From positions 63,455,682 through 63,519,681 of the forward strand of contig OZ035963.1 of NCBI GenBank assembly GCA_964034945.1: 64,000 nucleotides of DNA, given 5' to 3'. Position 1 is the first letter of the stretch. Each line of letters starts with the position of its first letter. The translations under genes were made by a program, and so were the position numbers. Below are positions 24,601 through 33,700 of this stretch, piece after piece. A model generated the notes under the pieces. That model worked only from the letters and a program-made list of their open reading frames with translations, was not told where the DNA came from and made no database searches. This DNA is from Chrysopilus asiliformis. Its lineage: Eukaryota; Arthropoda; Insecta; Diptera; Rhagionidae.

Positions 24601-25765
24601 CGGTTCAGTGGTTCTTGACATGCAGACAGACACAAGTTGCATTTTTATGCAATAGATGGCGTTTTGTTTTTGTTAGTTTTTCTGTTTGTTTGTTCGATTA
24701 TAGCTCCAGAACCACTGAACCGATTTATACCTTGTTTTTGTCGGGATTTTTTTTGTTTTTTGGTCTGCGACTCGGAATTGGTTCTCAGATGGTTTTCGGG
24801 TACCCAGTTTTCGGTTCTTGGACTCGGCACCCCGGGTACCCGGTTCTTAACAAGATCCGGCTTCTGAAAATCACGGTTTTCAACAGCCTTAGTTTAAAGT
24901 GCGCTTCCTAGTATTAGGAGGCGGTTTTTGGGCTAGGATAATCAGAAATTTCGCCTGTTATATAAATTTGGACCCGATTTTGACTATTTTCACTATTGAC
25001 AAGTTGAGTTCTAGCAAACATTAGTGTCCAGAAATTCTCTAAGGCCTATGTTACACACGGCAACTTTAAGCGGCGACTTTTCTGAAGTATAAGCGCGAGA
25101 AGTGAGTGAAGCGGTGGCTAATGTCGCCAGTTCCGAAAGTAGAAACAAGGCGACAAAATACGCACACAAGCACAAAATCACAAAGAACGGGTTCGTTCTT
25201 CACACAACTTGACACACACATGAAACACTCACTGTGTAATATACAGAAGTTTCCGGCAACTTGTCTCCGCGTGTAGCACAAACGAGCAACTTTTTTGTAT
25301 CGGGTATCGGTTTAAAGTTACCGTGTGTAACATAGGCCTAAGAAAACTTAATAAATTTCCTTTAAATTTTCAGGTATGTCAGGTTCGAAAATTTCCCAAC
25401 ATTGTGACCTGGCGCAAAGCATGACCGGTAGCGACTTTGAAGAGATTCTCAACTACACAATGCGAAAACTAGTGAAAGACTTCTCGAAACAATTGCAAGA
25501 GTCATCATCGACTTCAGCCTCCATAGAAACCAACAATCATCCATCGAATCAAAACTCAGGAAATCTCCACCTACCGGCCATTCACTTGAAGATCTTTTAC
25601 AAAGTGAATGCCGCCCCAACGTCGCAACTCCTTCTAACCATCCTCAGCAATTTCAAGGCTAAGATATGCGATGTGGCGAATATCGCTTATACAGTGATTC
25701 CAGCGTGCAGCTTCCACCAATTTAGCACATTTTTATCAATTTGTGGGATTCGTCATCATGAGTAA
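12698..25765 (+). CDS. DPH6: Diphthine--ammonia ligase with two RidA-like domains
   Basis: DPH6 performs the last step of diphthamide synthesis on eEF2: ATP-dependent amidation of diphthine with ammonium, in the cytosol. Ten exons give 777 residues: 12698-12812, 15311-15495, 20217-20290, 20358-20463, 20533-20702, 21029-21789, 21838-21932, 22776-23103, 23161-23268, 25374-25765. The N-terminal ATP-pyrophosphatase domain has the P-loop SGGKDS (8-13), YQRVRVENVC near the exon 3/4 junction and EGGEYETFTLDCP (197-209). A serine-rich acidic insert (about 240-365) follows. Then come two RidA/YjgF-like domains (about 367-475 and 480-777), the second opening with ISHWAPANIGPYSQ. Human DPH6 has only the ligase domain; yeast Dph6 has the long form. 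The introns of 48 and 57 bases (21790-21837, 23104-23160) have length 3n and no stop. Large introns hold transposons. Confidence 0.97.
13840..14405 (+). repeat. Imperfect TCTG/TCAG tetranucleotide array in DPH6 intron 1
   Basis: About 565 bases of mixed GTCT/GTCA units with a higher-order unit containing TCTTCCTGCCAGTCTTTCAG repeated several times. All three plus frames stay open and read as Ser/Val/Cys/Leu repeats, which is a by-product of the tetranucleotide. Probably an expanded core of a (GTCY)n-bearing mobile element. Confidence 0.9.
14631..14860. mobile_element. Foldback element with a 13-bp flanking duplication, DPH6 intron 1
   Basis: Perfect 13-base ends TGGCCGAATTATA / TATAATTCGGCCA, then imperfect arms, then a second nested inverted pair CATCGGCAAGAAATTCTT / AAGAATTTCTTGCCGATG (about 14679 and 14790). 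The element is flanked by TGGAGACCATAAA (14618-14630) and TGGAGACAATAAA (14861-14873), 12 of 13 identical. No coding potential. Confidence 0.75.
16900..17290 (-). repeat. Helitron-internal-type repeats, reverse orientation, DPH6 intron 2
   Basis: Holds the complement of motifs in the 35.19-35.76 kb array: CGTCCTTGTAAGG, ACGGAAAGTCCTGTA and ATATCGTGATTATCCTT. Within it (17074-17140) is a small inverted repeat of GGTTTTTGGGGT segments around TATTAATATA. Confidence 0.55.
17673..17835. mobile_element. MITE with TAA target duplication, DPH6 intron 2
   Basis: Ends CCCGGCCCTTACACGCG and its near-complement CGCGTGTAAAGGCCGGG. TAA flanks both sides (17670-17672 and 17836-17838). The 163-base element has no gene. 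TIR and TSD suggest a PIF/Harbinger-type mobiliser; this is an inference from the TSD. Confidence 0.75.
18001..19030 (+). mobile_element. GACA-core element with large internal tandem expansion, DPH6 intron 2
   Basis: Flanks match the short copy at 3095-3440. Inside, a GACAGATA-type tetranucleotide block (18420-18543) passes into about 21 copies of the 16-bp unit AGACAGTAAGACGGAG (18544-18890), some with single-base changes (GATAG, AAAACG, one shortened unit). A GACA-rich tail ends near CAAAATCCTTTGTCATCTCA. Minus-strand frames through it read as Ser/Leu/Cys repeats and are not genes. Confidence 0.7.
18544..18890 (+). repeat. 16-bp minisatellite
   Basis: About 21 nearly identical units AGACAGTAAGACGGAG, within the element at 18001-19030. 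One unit lacks GA near 18798. Confidence 0.93.
19646..19790 (+). repeat. Three tandem units of about 48 bases, DPH6 intron 2
   Basis: Each unit contains GTTTGTCTCTCTGTCTGG-like sequence, a T tract and a CAGCATCACGCAAA-like segment. The frame open from 19654 to 20127 runs through it, but has no homology I recognise and lies in an intron. Confidence 0.7.
22321..22552. mobile_element. Foldback MITE, copy 1, DPH6 intron 7
   Basis: Long inverted arms from ACACCAATCATGTATTCCG to its complement (CATGATTTGGGCC at the right end), each about 85 bases. The same family is at 23970-24203 in intron 9. No coding capacity. Confidence 0.85.
23872..24656 (-). mobile_element. Candidate non-autonomous Helitron, DPH6 intron 9
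   Basis: On the minus strand the 5' end reads A|TCTATTGCATAAAAATG followed by GTGTCTGTCTGC, and the possible 3' end reads GTGCGTTGCTAG|T at 23872. A foldback MITE sits inside it. The 3' hairpin is weak, so the left boundary is tentative. Confidence 0.4.
23970..24203. mobile_element. Foldback MITE, copy 2, DPH6 intron 9
   Basis: Ends GGGCACCAATCATGTATTCC and its exact complement GGTGCCC; same family as 22321-22552. Flanking CTG on both sides could be a 3-base target duplication, if the two outermost bases are not part of the element. Confidence 0.88.
25043..25338. mobile_element. GGCCTATGTTACAC-family MITE, copy 1, DPH6 intron 9
   Basis: Ends GGCCTATGTTACACACGG / CCGTGTGTAACATAGGCC with TAA on both flanks (25040-25042 and 25339-25341). 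It ends 35 bases before exon 10. A second copy lies at 33959-34100 in ERCC4 with TTA flanks. Three-base TWA duplications suggest PIF/Harbinger mobilisation. Confidence 0.88.
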
Positions 25766-26698
25766 AATCAATTCAATTAAATTTAATTAAAATGAAAAGC
25801 AATGCCAATGCGTATTCTTATTTTACAACAAAGATGGAGCTTTTTACGTGAACCGTTTTTTTTAAAAGGGACATTTTTTACAAGTACTGTTCAATTTTTG
25901 TTTAAATACATGAACGTGAAGCAAAAGTACACTATCCAATGGTTGTCAACACAAGTTTAAGAGCACACTATTTAAAAAAAAATCTGAAACAGTTTTTGTG
26001 TTCGTCATTTTTATTATCTTGGAAACGGAGGAATTTGGAGAAAACAAAAGAGGGGAAGATCGTATAAAAGAAATTATATATTAAATTCAATGTTGTTAAA
26101 CATGATGTTTTTGTGTATTTAAAAAAAACAAGAAAAATAAAATAAGAATAAAAGAAATTCTAGATAAATTTATATAAAAAAAAGACAAGAAAGAGAATTT
26201 AATGAAAGTTTAGATATTTACGAGTAAAAAGAAACTATTTGGTGCCATTTATTGAAATTATAACATATTTTTAATGAAGAAAAGAATATTGAATAAATTT
26301 AATCCTTTTTTTTGTAATTTATTTCAAAAACATGTAATCAATCTAAAATAATTCACTTTTATTGCATATAATTTATTTTTTGTAAGCAAAGCATGAAAAG
26401 CAAATTATGATAGTAATGTTATTTGTCCAGTTAAATATTTATAAAATCGTTTTTGTTTCTGATTTTTTCTATTGCTAAAAAGAGACATAAAATATTTACA
26501 ATGATACGCAAGCAAATTGGAAGTTGTGTTTTATTTTATGAAAATGTCGCCAGGATAATAGTGAGATGCTACGTGACCAAATGTGGATAAGGTGAAGTGC
26601 GGAAACGATTAGTCGACCAGAACTTAAAATTAAGGCTAGCTATAGGTCCTACTGGAATATTTTTGCTTCTATCGAAATCTATTCAAATACCTGGAATG

Positions 26699-26860
26699 GT
26701 ATTCCTTAACTTGTTTCAAGCGTTTGTTTCGAGTTAAAAGAAAAAGTAATATTCGCTGTCTTTGTTCCGATCAAGATAAATGACAGGGTGAAAGAGAGAT
26801 CGCGAATACTGCTTTTTCTTCTAACTCGAAACAAACGCTTGAAACAAGTTACAGAATACC
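26699..26860. mobile_element. Foldback element A
   Basis: Arms of about 60 bases, GGTATTC...AACTTGTTTCAAGCGTTTG and its complement, around a loop of about 45 bases. No coding sequence; no clear target duplication seen. Confidence 0.85.
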
Positions 26861-26902
26861 ACTTCAGATTTTTCAAGGCCACTATTTTTGGTTTCTTAAA
26901 GC

Positions 26903-27249
26903 TAGAACCTGAATCGTACGTCGATGCGTCCGTCCGGTTGACAGTTCGATGCGATGACAGTTGGGTACGGCAACGAATCTGGAGTTAATTCATTGTTTTT
27001 CACTTCTTCTATTAGTTTATCGTCGAAACAATTACTTTCAATTTGTTCCATACTTAAATTGCTTAAATCGTAACCAAACTTTTTTGCGAAATGACATTTC
27101 CGTGCGTTGCCGCATGTAAAAGTAGAAAGTCGACCTACTCTATGCGGTTGCAGCATCGGAAAACGTATTAGGGGAGTACTCATAGCAGCCCGTTGATTTT
27201 ACTCGAACTGTCAACGTGACGGACGCATCGACGTACGATTTAGGTTCTA
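26903..27249. mobile_element. Foldback element B with a captured reading frame
   Basis: Ends TAGAACCTGAATCGTACG and the complement of TAGAACCTAAATCGTACG, arms about 45 bases. Between them a minus-strand frame opens at an ATG (27183), runs toward the left arm and contains CGNARKCHFAKKFGYDL and LSMEQIESNCFDDKLIEEV. It looks like real protein-coding composition, perhaps a captured gene or transposase fragment; I do not recognise the family. Confidence 0.7.
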
Positions 27250-27287
27250 CCTTCATTTTTATGTTTTGCGTGGATTGCAAGTGGGTG

Positions 27288-27421
27288 AAGCTTGATTTAC
27301 GATGCAGCAGCAACAGCAACGTCACGAAGAAAGTGTTTTGATTGGTCGAGAATCGACTCTGGACCAATCAAAACACTTTCTCCGTGACGTTGCTGTTGCT
27401 GCTGCATTGTAAATCAAGCTT
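27288..27421. mobile_element. Foldback element C, near-perfect hairpin
   Basis: Arms of about 58 bases, AAGCTTGATTTACGATGCAG and its near-exact complement, with an inner stem around CCAATCAAAACACTTTC and a loop of about 14 bases. Few differences between arms suggest a recent origin or gene conversion. Confidence 0.9.
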
Positions 27422-27744
27422 GATTAGTTGTTTCCGTTTTTCCTACTGATTTTTAAAAAAATATTCAAGAAAACAGAAACTGTTCTATCTTTGTGCTGTT
27501 TTTAGACAATTAGGTCCTGTGTGACGCTTTTCTAAAAGGTTCCTTGTCCGTAATGCATTTTTTAACTAAGATTGTTATATTTTTCAACAAAGAAAATTTT
27601 TAACTTTTTTTTTGCAATTTTGAGTAAATTTTTATAAATTTGGGTAAGCATTTTGAAACGATGTGACTCACGAAACGTGATGTGGCAATGCTGCACATTT
27701 TTTTTTGACATTTCGGGAATTGAATTGAGAAAAATTTCAGAAAA

Positions 27745-28053
27745 ATGGTTTTTCTCACGAATATTCTTCTGAAGAAAGTGAAAAGCAAGTGAGTAGAAAA
27801 GTTTTCCACATTCTCCAAATACTACAAATGAAAATCATTACAGGAAAATCATGGTACTGATGGAAAGTGTCGTCTCCGGCCATCAATTCAACGCAATTCG
27901 GGAGAGGTTAGCCGATAAATTGGAATTAATTCGCTTCGATCCCTACAGTAAGTGGAAAATTAAATAAAAAGTCGGATTTTTAAGTAACTCTGCTTGTTTC
28001 CAGTCCAAAAGAGTTCGATTTACAAGGAACGCAAAAGAGTCCGAAGTATGTGA
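27745..28053 (+). CDS. mRpL33: Mitochondrial ribosomal protein L33 (mL33)
   Basis: This small protein of the mitochondrial large ribosomal subunit is encoded by three tiny exons, 27745-27788, 27844-27947 and 28004-28053, that join in frame to 65 residues with standard GT..AG introns of 55 and 56 bases. The product runs MVFLTNILLKKVKSK..., then MESVVSGHQFNAIRERLADK and IRFDPYIQKSSIYKERKR, ending in RVRSM. This is the conserved signature of insect and vertebrate mL33, and the length is as expected. The initiator is the only upstream ATG in frame after a stop. AATAAA lies at 28104-28109. It converges on NO66: the stop codons are about 240 bases apart. It has the usual basic composition of a ribosomal protein. 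Confidence 0.93.
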
Positions 28054-28244
28054 GGAGTCGATGGTGGTTATTTTTTATAGAAGTTGTAGCTATAGCAAAA
28101 ATTAATAAAAATCTGTTGAAAAAGATGTTAAATTGTTTTTAATTAGAAAGAAAACGAGAGAATTGGCATTTTTCTGTCGTAGAATTGATATGTTCTCATG
28201 GTGAAGAAAAATTTCAGTGATAAAAAACGTCCACAAAAACTGGA

Positions 28245-28258
28245 TTTATTTAAATAAA
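28245..28258. promoter_or_regulatory. Palindrome giving poly(A) signals on both strands
   Basis: TTTATTTAAATAAA is a perfect palindrome between the convergent genes mRpL33 and NO66. It offers AATAAA to NO66 about 43 bases after its stop on the minus strand, and a distal AATAAA to mRpL33 on the plus strand. Confidence 0.6.
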
Positions 28259-28292
28259 CTCACCATTTATAAATTCGCAGTTAAAAAACAAT

Positions 28293-30318
28293 TTAATGAA
28301 TTGGCTTTTCACTGATCAACAGCCCGCGTTCCCAGAGCGCCTGCACAACTGGAATCTTCCTGTCATCGTCAACTTCCAATTGCCGAACGGAAACGTATTC
28401 AGGATAGACTTTTATTAAATGCTCCACGGCCCGGGCATCTTCCTCCTCGATTTCAATGAAGTTCGGATCGTATTCGTGGTACTCTCTAGAATTATCGACG
28501 TAGTAGTAAAGCCGAATGGTGCCCTCCTCCTGGACAATCCTCAGAATATTCGCCCGAAGCAATCGAACGCTTGTGCCCAAATCTATTTCGTAGCTAGCCT
28601 TTGGAAGTCCATCTCGACCGACTGTTGTTTTACTACCAAACACAGTCCTAGGCTTTTCTCTGGTAGTGATCTCCGGTGGCAAAGCGTCGTGTTGGAATCG
28701 CTTCGCCATTTGATCCACAGCGTCATCCAGAAGCTCTTCGGACAGGCGGCAAACTCTGTTCAGGAGTTTCTTTAATGTTGTCACAATTTCTGTTCGTTCT
28801 TTCGACTCTGAATCGGAGAAAGCGATTCCCATGTTTCGCCAGATGTTAAGCGGAAGTCCTTGTCGCATTTCAATGTCGTTTGCGATGGCAGTGGACAAAA
28901 CTTGCGGCATCAGGAGCTCGAGGAGATCAGCGAATGAATGTTTTTGGTAAACGCTGAGTGTTATGTGCAGCGAGTGGTGGCCTGGCTGTGTGCAAGCTTG
29001 ATGGATCATTCCACGCGGGAAATACAAAACATCGCCTGGTTTAAGGACTTCATCGATGACTGGGGATCCGATTTCGTCCTGTTTGAAGTTACCAGAAGAT
29101 ACTCGTGGCAATTTTTCATTTTCTGACCTGAAATTTAAATGAAGAGGGGTCCAAGGAAGGAAAATATTTGCCATAAAGAAAATACCTGGGGTAATAAACC
29201 CTCCATCGCTTTTGCCCTTCGATCTGCAACACAAACGCCTCGATATCGTCGAAATGCGGAGCGAATCCCTGACTATTTGGCGGTGTCAAATAAACATTGG
29301 CCCCGACCATGCAGTGGAAGTACTCCTGCAACGTTGTATTCATGCTGTAGACTGACGGAAGGAACGTCTGCGGGTTTAACAGTCTAACACTACAGCCATT
29401 CGAGTAGTTTTCCCAAACTACGGCTGGTGTTGCTCGTCCTTCTGGATTCAAGGTGGATCGCTCGCCGTTTTGGTACGAAGTGATGTCGATGTTTTCTGTG
29501 AACTCTACGTGGTGGTTTAGGAGCATTTGATCGATTGCTTGGAAAGAGATCAGGCTTGAAAAGTAGTTTTCGTCGTCCCTCTGAATCAGGCAAGGAGACT
29601 TTTCCCAGTATTTAGCCAGAAACTTTCTAATCGATATGGGCGCTAGGATCCACTCAAGAAGCTTCGCCCCATCATTTACACTATTTGAATTTGGCGGCGC
29701 CACAGCAGGTGGAGTAATCGGGGGCTCCGTTTTTATTTGCTTTACTGGAGTTTTTGCCTTAATTGGAGTTTTTGCATTGACTGGAGTTTTTCCCGGATTA
29801 ACAACCTGCTGATTAACCTTCTGCGAGCGATTGGCTTTCTTAAAAGTAGACAACGGAGTTGACTGTTGCTCAGATTGCAATTTCGTGGCCGCTCTTTCGA
29901 ATTCACGGGACAAAATTGTCCCGTTGTGAAATGAGCTCAAATCGCTTGCTTTTGTAGTATTTTTCTTTTCTTTACTTTTGTCCTTCTTCGGTTTTCCCGT
30001 TACATTCTTTAAAGAGTGTGAACTTTCAAAGCCATTTGGGAAAATGAAAAACTTTTTCCCTTCATTTCCTTTCGCTTCGGACTTGCTTTTATCTTTCTTT
30101 TTCTTGGAGTCCGATTTATTTGCGCCCTGCAAGCCGGCAATTGCGTTGGCCATTAATTCCTCAATCAGGACATCATGAGGTTTTAATTTCTTGGTTTTAT
30201 CCTTTTTCTTAACAATCCCAGAGTTCTTTTTCTTAATTATTCCAGAACCCTTTGCTTTTTTCGTCTTTTTGGTGGAATTGTAAACAGCAAATGCCGAGAG
30301 TTCTGCTGGCGCTTCCAT
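28293..30318 (-). CDS. NO66: JmjC ribosomal oxygenase NO66
   Basis: NO66 is an Fe(II)/2-oxoglutarate oxygenase of the nucleolus and nucleus that hydroxylates a histidine of ribosomal protein uL2 and is also reported to demethylate histone H3. Two exons, 30318-29186 and 29127-28293, join in phase 2 (58-base intron) to 655 residues, close to fly NO66. Residues about 15-130 are lysine-rich (nuclear/nucleolar targeting type) and unconserved. The JmjC region follows: LEWILAPISIRKFLAKYWEK, then the metal ligands H355 and D357 in APHFDDIEAF, GQKRWRVYYPR at the splice junction, YFPRGMIHQA (413-422) and the third ligand H432 in SLHITLS. The C-terminal part (about 540-655) corresponds to the winged-helix domain. 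All three iron ligands are present. The start at 30318 gives MEAPAELSAFAVYNS. Divergent neighbour: ERCC4. Confidence 0.97.
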
Positions 30319-30791
30319 TTGCGATGTTATCGTACCGATTTGTATTAAAATTTGTTAAAAATTGTGAAAAATAGGGATCGTTTTTAAAGCACACTTCGTT
30401 TTCGGAAATACTAAATGTCAAAATTGCAAAGTGATTTTGAGGTTATGAACTGTTAAGAATGAACACTCTTTGTTTACCTTTGCTATCTTGTGTAAATTAT
30501 TCGATTTTTACATTAAAACAATAGAAATTTAGTTTTAAAATAAACGGATAAGATAAAATTTTATTGCTTTTATAAAATTTAACCGAAAAATCCAAGAAAT
30601 CTCGAAGAAATCTCTCAAAAATACCAAACGCAAAAACCAATTGTTGTTACAACCAATTGAACGCACCCGAATCACGGAAATGTCAAACATCAGCTGATTT
30701 CAAAATATTACACAAATTTTGTTTACACTTTTTTTTGCCGGTCTTCTTGTTATATTTTTCACAATTTCGTCTTAAAAATAAAGAAATAAGG
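30319..30791. promoter_or_regulatory. Head-to-head promoter region NO66/ERCC4
   Basis: The 473 bases between two divergent start codons hold both promoters. It is AT-rich without a clear TATA box. A TATCGATA motif, the DRE element of fly housekeeping promoters, occurs at 30962-30969, but inside ERCC4 exon 1, so its role is doubtful. Confidence 0.6.
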
Positions 30792-33700
30792 ATGGACGAA
30801 GGCGCGAGCACTTCCGCAGCTGCTCAAGAGGAGATAGAGAATGCAGAGAAAGCTAAAAAACAAGCAGAAATCGAAGAAGGCGATCTAGCGGACTTGGCGA
30901 CCGCTGAGGAATATTTGGAAGCGAAAAAAATTCAATTTTTGGACTACGAAAGGCAAATGTTTATCGATATTTTACATAGCGATGGACTAGTGATTTGTGC
31001 AAAGTAATTTCGTAATTTAAATCAACTGTAATGAAGAAAACTTGAATGTTTTAGGGGTGTTTCTTATGACCGTGTTTTGATCAACTTCCTGAAGGCCTAC
31101 AGCGACGCTGGGAACTTAATTTTAGTCATAAATAGCTCCGATTGGGAGGAAAATTACTACAAATCGCAGTTGGAAGCTAAATATATCCATGATGTAGCAA
31201 CAAGCGTTAGGGAAAGGTAAAAATCACAGAAAATTTCCTAGAAGTTTCCAATTTTTTGATTCCTTTTCAGAGAGCGCGTCTATTTGGAAGGCGGTATTCA
31301 GTTTGTTTCAACGCGAATCCTCGTGGTTGATCTTCTGAAACAGCGGATCCCAATAGAATTGATAACTGGAATTGTGGTCCTTCGAGCACACACAATCGTT
31401 GAATCCTGCCAGGAAGCCTTTGCAATGCGGCTTTACCGGCAGACTAATAAAACCGGCTTTATTAAGGCGTTTTCCAATAACGCTGAGGCATTTACTATCG
31501 GCTACAGTCACGTAGAGAGAACCATGCGGAACATATTTGTTAAAAATCTGTTCATTTGGCCGAGGTAACCGTTTTTTAAGGATTTTATTAGTGTTTTACA
31601 TGATCTTTTTTCTAACTTTAAGATTCCATGCCACCATTCAGTCATCACTGAAGCCATATGAACCGCAAACAATTGAGCTGCATATCCCAATGACCACAAA
31701 AATGACGCAAATTCAAACTCATATTTTGGACATTATGAATTTTCTGGTCAAGGAGTTGAAGAGAATTAATAAAACAATTGATTTAGAAGAGATTACGGTG
31801 GAGAATTGCGTCACAAAGAAGTTCCACAAAATCCTACAGGCTCAACTGGATTGCATTTGGCATCAGCTCAGCTCACAGACGAAGCTAATCGTTTCGGATC
31901 TTAAGATTTTGAGAAATTTAATGATGTAGGTTTGAAGTTAATTCTCCTTGAGTTTTGTTGTGGATAATTTTTTAATCACTTGCAGATCGACGATTTACAA
32001 CGACTCAGTGAGTGCATATGCACTGGTGAAGCGGTATCGAACCACGGAGTACGCAATGAGCAATTCCGGGTGGATTCTACTCGATGCCGCTGATAATATG
32101 TTCAGAATTGCTAAAGAGAGGCTTTTTAATGAAACTGGAGGTGAGAAAATGACTTTGTTTTCGTTTGCTATCCCTGGATTAAATTAAAGTAAAGTCTAAT
32201 TCTTCCATTTGCAGAATTCTGCCCGGAAATGTGCCCGAAATGGAAAGCACTATCAGAAATTCTTCGAGTTGAAATTCCAAGCGACGTCAAAAAATCTCGT
32301 ACGAAGAGCGAGACTCCAGTAAAAGTTTTAATCCTTTGCCAAGATTCGCGAACCTGCTATCAATTGAGTCAGTATTTAATATATGGCCCTGAACGCTACC
32401 TGTTCTACAGGGCCATGAAATCTGAAATTCCGATTGGAAAGCTTTCCGATGGCTACAAAAATGTCAAAGGGAGCAGTAAGTTTCTGGAGACGGAATCTTC
32501 ACACGCAGAAAGTGGCAAAAAGGATGTTAGCAAAAAGGATTCAAAGCAGAGTAAATCGCATGACGTGGAAAGTCAAATTTTACTCGAAAGGAAGGACGAA
32601 AAGGAGGATGACGAGTTGACGCGAATTCTCGGGAAGGACGATGGCCAGGAGTGTGACTTTTTCCGACAAACCTACATGTTGACCATGTCGCAGACTCTTA
32701 ATTTCGAAGCTAGTGTTTCCAGTACTGAGGGTGAGGGGGATGAAAATTTCGATCTGTCGCTGTTAGAGAATGCAGACTTCGAAGCGTTTCCTGAGGTAGG
32801 TTCTGGTTTTGAGATTCACTAAAATTTTACTTCAAATAGTTTATTTTTTTTAAAATAAACAATCCTTTCAGATGGAAAACATGGATGTAACATCAATAAT
32901 CGCAGCAAAACGTCAGCCAGTGGTTTGCATTCAGACCTTCAAAACGGATCGCGAGGGTGCGGCTGCCTTGGACAGGATTTTAGCAGAGGTCGATCCTCAA
33001 TACGTTGTGATGTATCACTGCAATGTTACGGCAATTCGGCAGTTGGAAGTGTTTGAGGCGCGTAGAATGTTGAAACCGCAGGATCGAATGAAGGTTTTCT
33101 TCTTGATCCACGCGAAAACCGTTGAGGAGCAATCGTATTTGACCAGTTTGAGACGTGAAAAGCAGGCTTATCAGTTGATTATTGAAACTAAACAAGTAAG
33201 GCAGGGATGAAATTTGAATTGAAGTGAATTTGCGAAGAGATTTTGAAACTTTTTGAATTTCTAGAAGATTTGAAAGTAGCTTTAAGCTTTCTAAAAGAGT
33301 GTTCTATGAAATGTTTTTTTTATTCGAATGAGATTCGCTTTTCAATTTCCAGAAAATGGTAATACCGGAATATCAAGATGGCAAAACCGATGAGGCGTTC
33401 ATTCTAACAAAACCACATCCAGAAGATGACGACGAGGTCACAAGGGAGACCAGAAAAGCTGGTGGTCAACGAGTACCGAATGCTGTTGCAGTTGTGCCTA
33501 AAATCGTGGTGGATATGCGAGAATTTCGATCAGATTTGCCTTGTTTGATTCATAAGCGCGGGATTGAAGTAATTCCAGTCACCATTTCGGTAAAGACTTG
33601 AAAATGCATGAAAAATGTTCAAAAAATTTCTTTGATATTTTTTTTTTGATTTTTTTTTATAGATTGGCGACTACATTCTAACACCTGAGATTTGTGTGGA

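Larger units (their letters stand above)
25766..27744. other. Intergenic region between DPH6 and mRpL33
   Basis: The left part (25766-26690) is very AT-rich 3' flank of DPH6 with AATAAA-like signals near 26133-26152. The right part holds three foldback elements in a row (26699-26860, 26903-27249, 27288-27421). No gene apart from a short frame in the middle foldback. Confidence 0.6.

Noticed and set aside
30962..30969. DRE motif TATCGATA as an ERCC4 promoter element
   Set aside because: It lies about 170 bases inside the coding part of exon 1 and may be chance.
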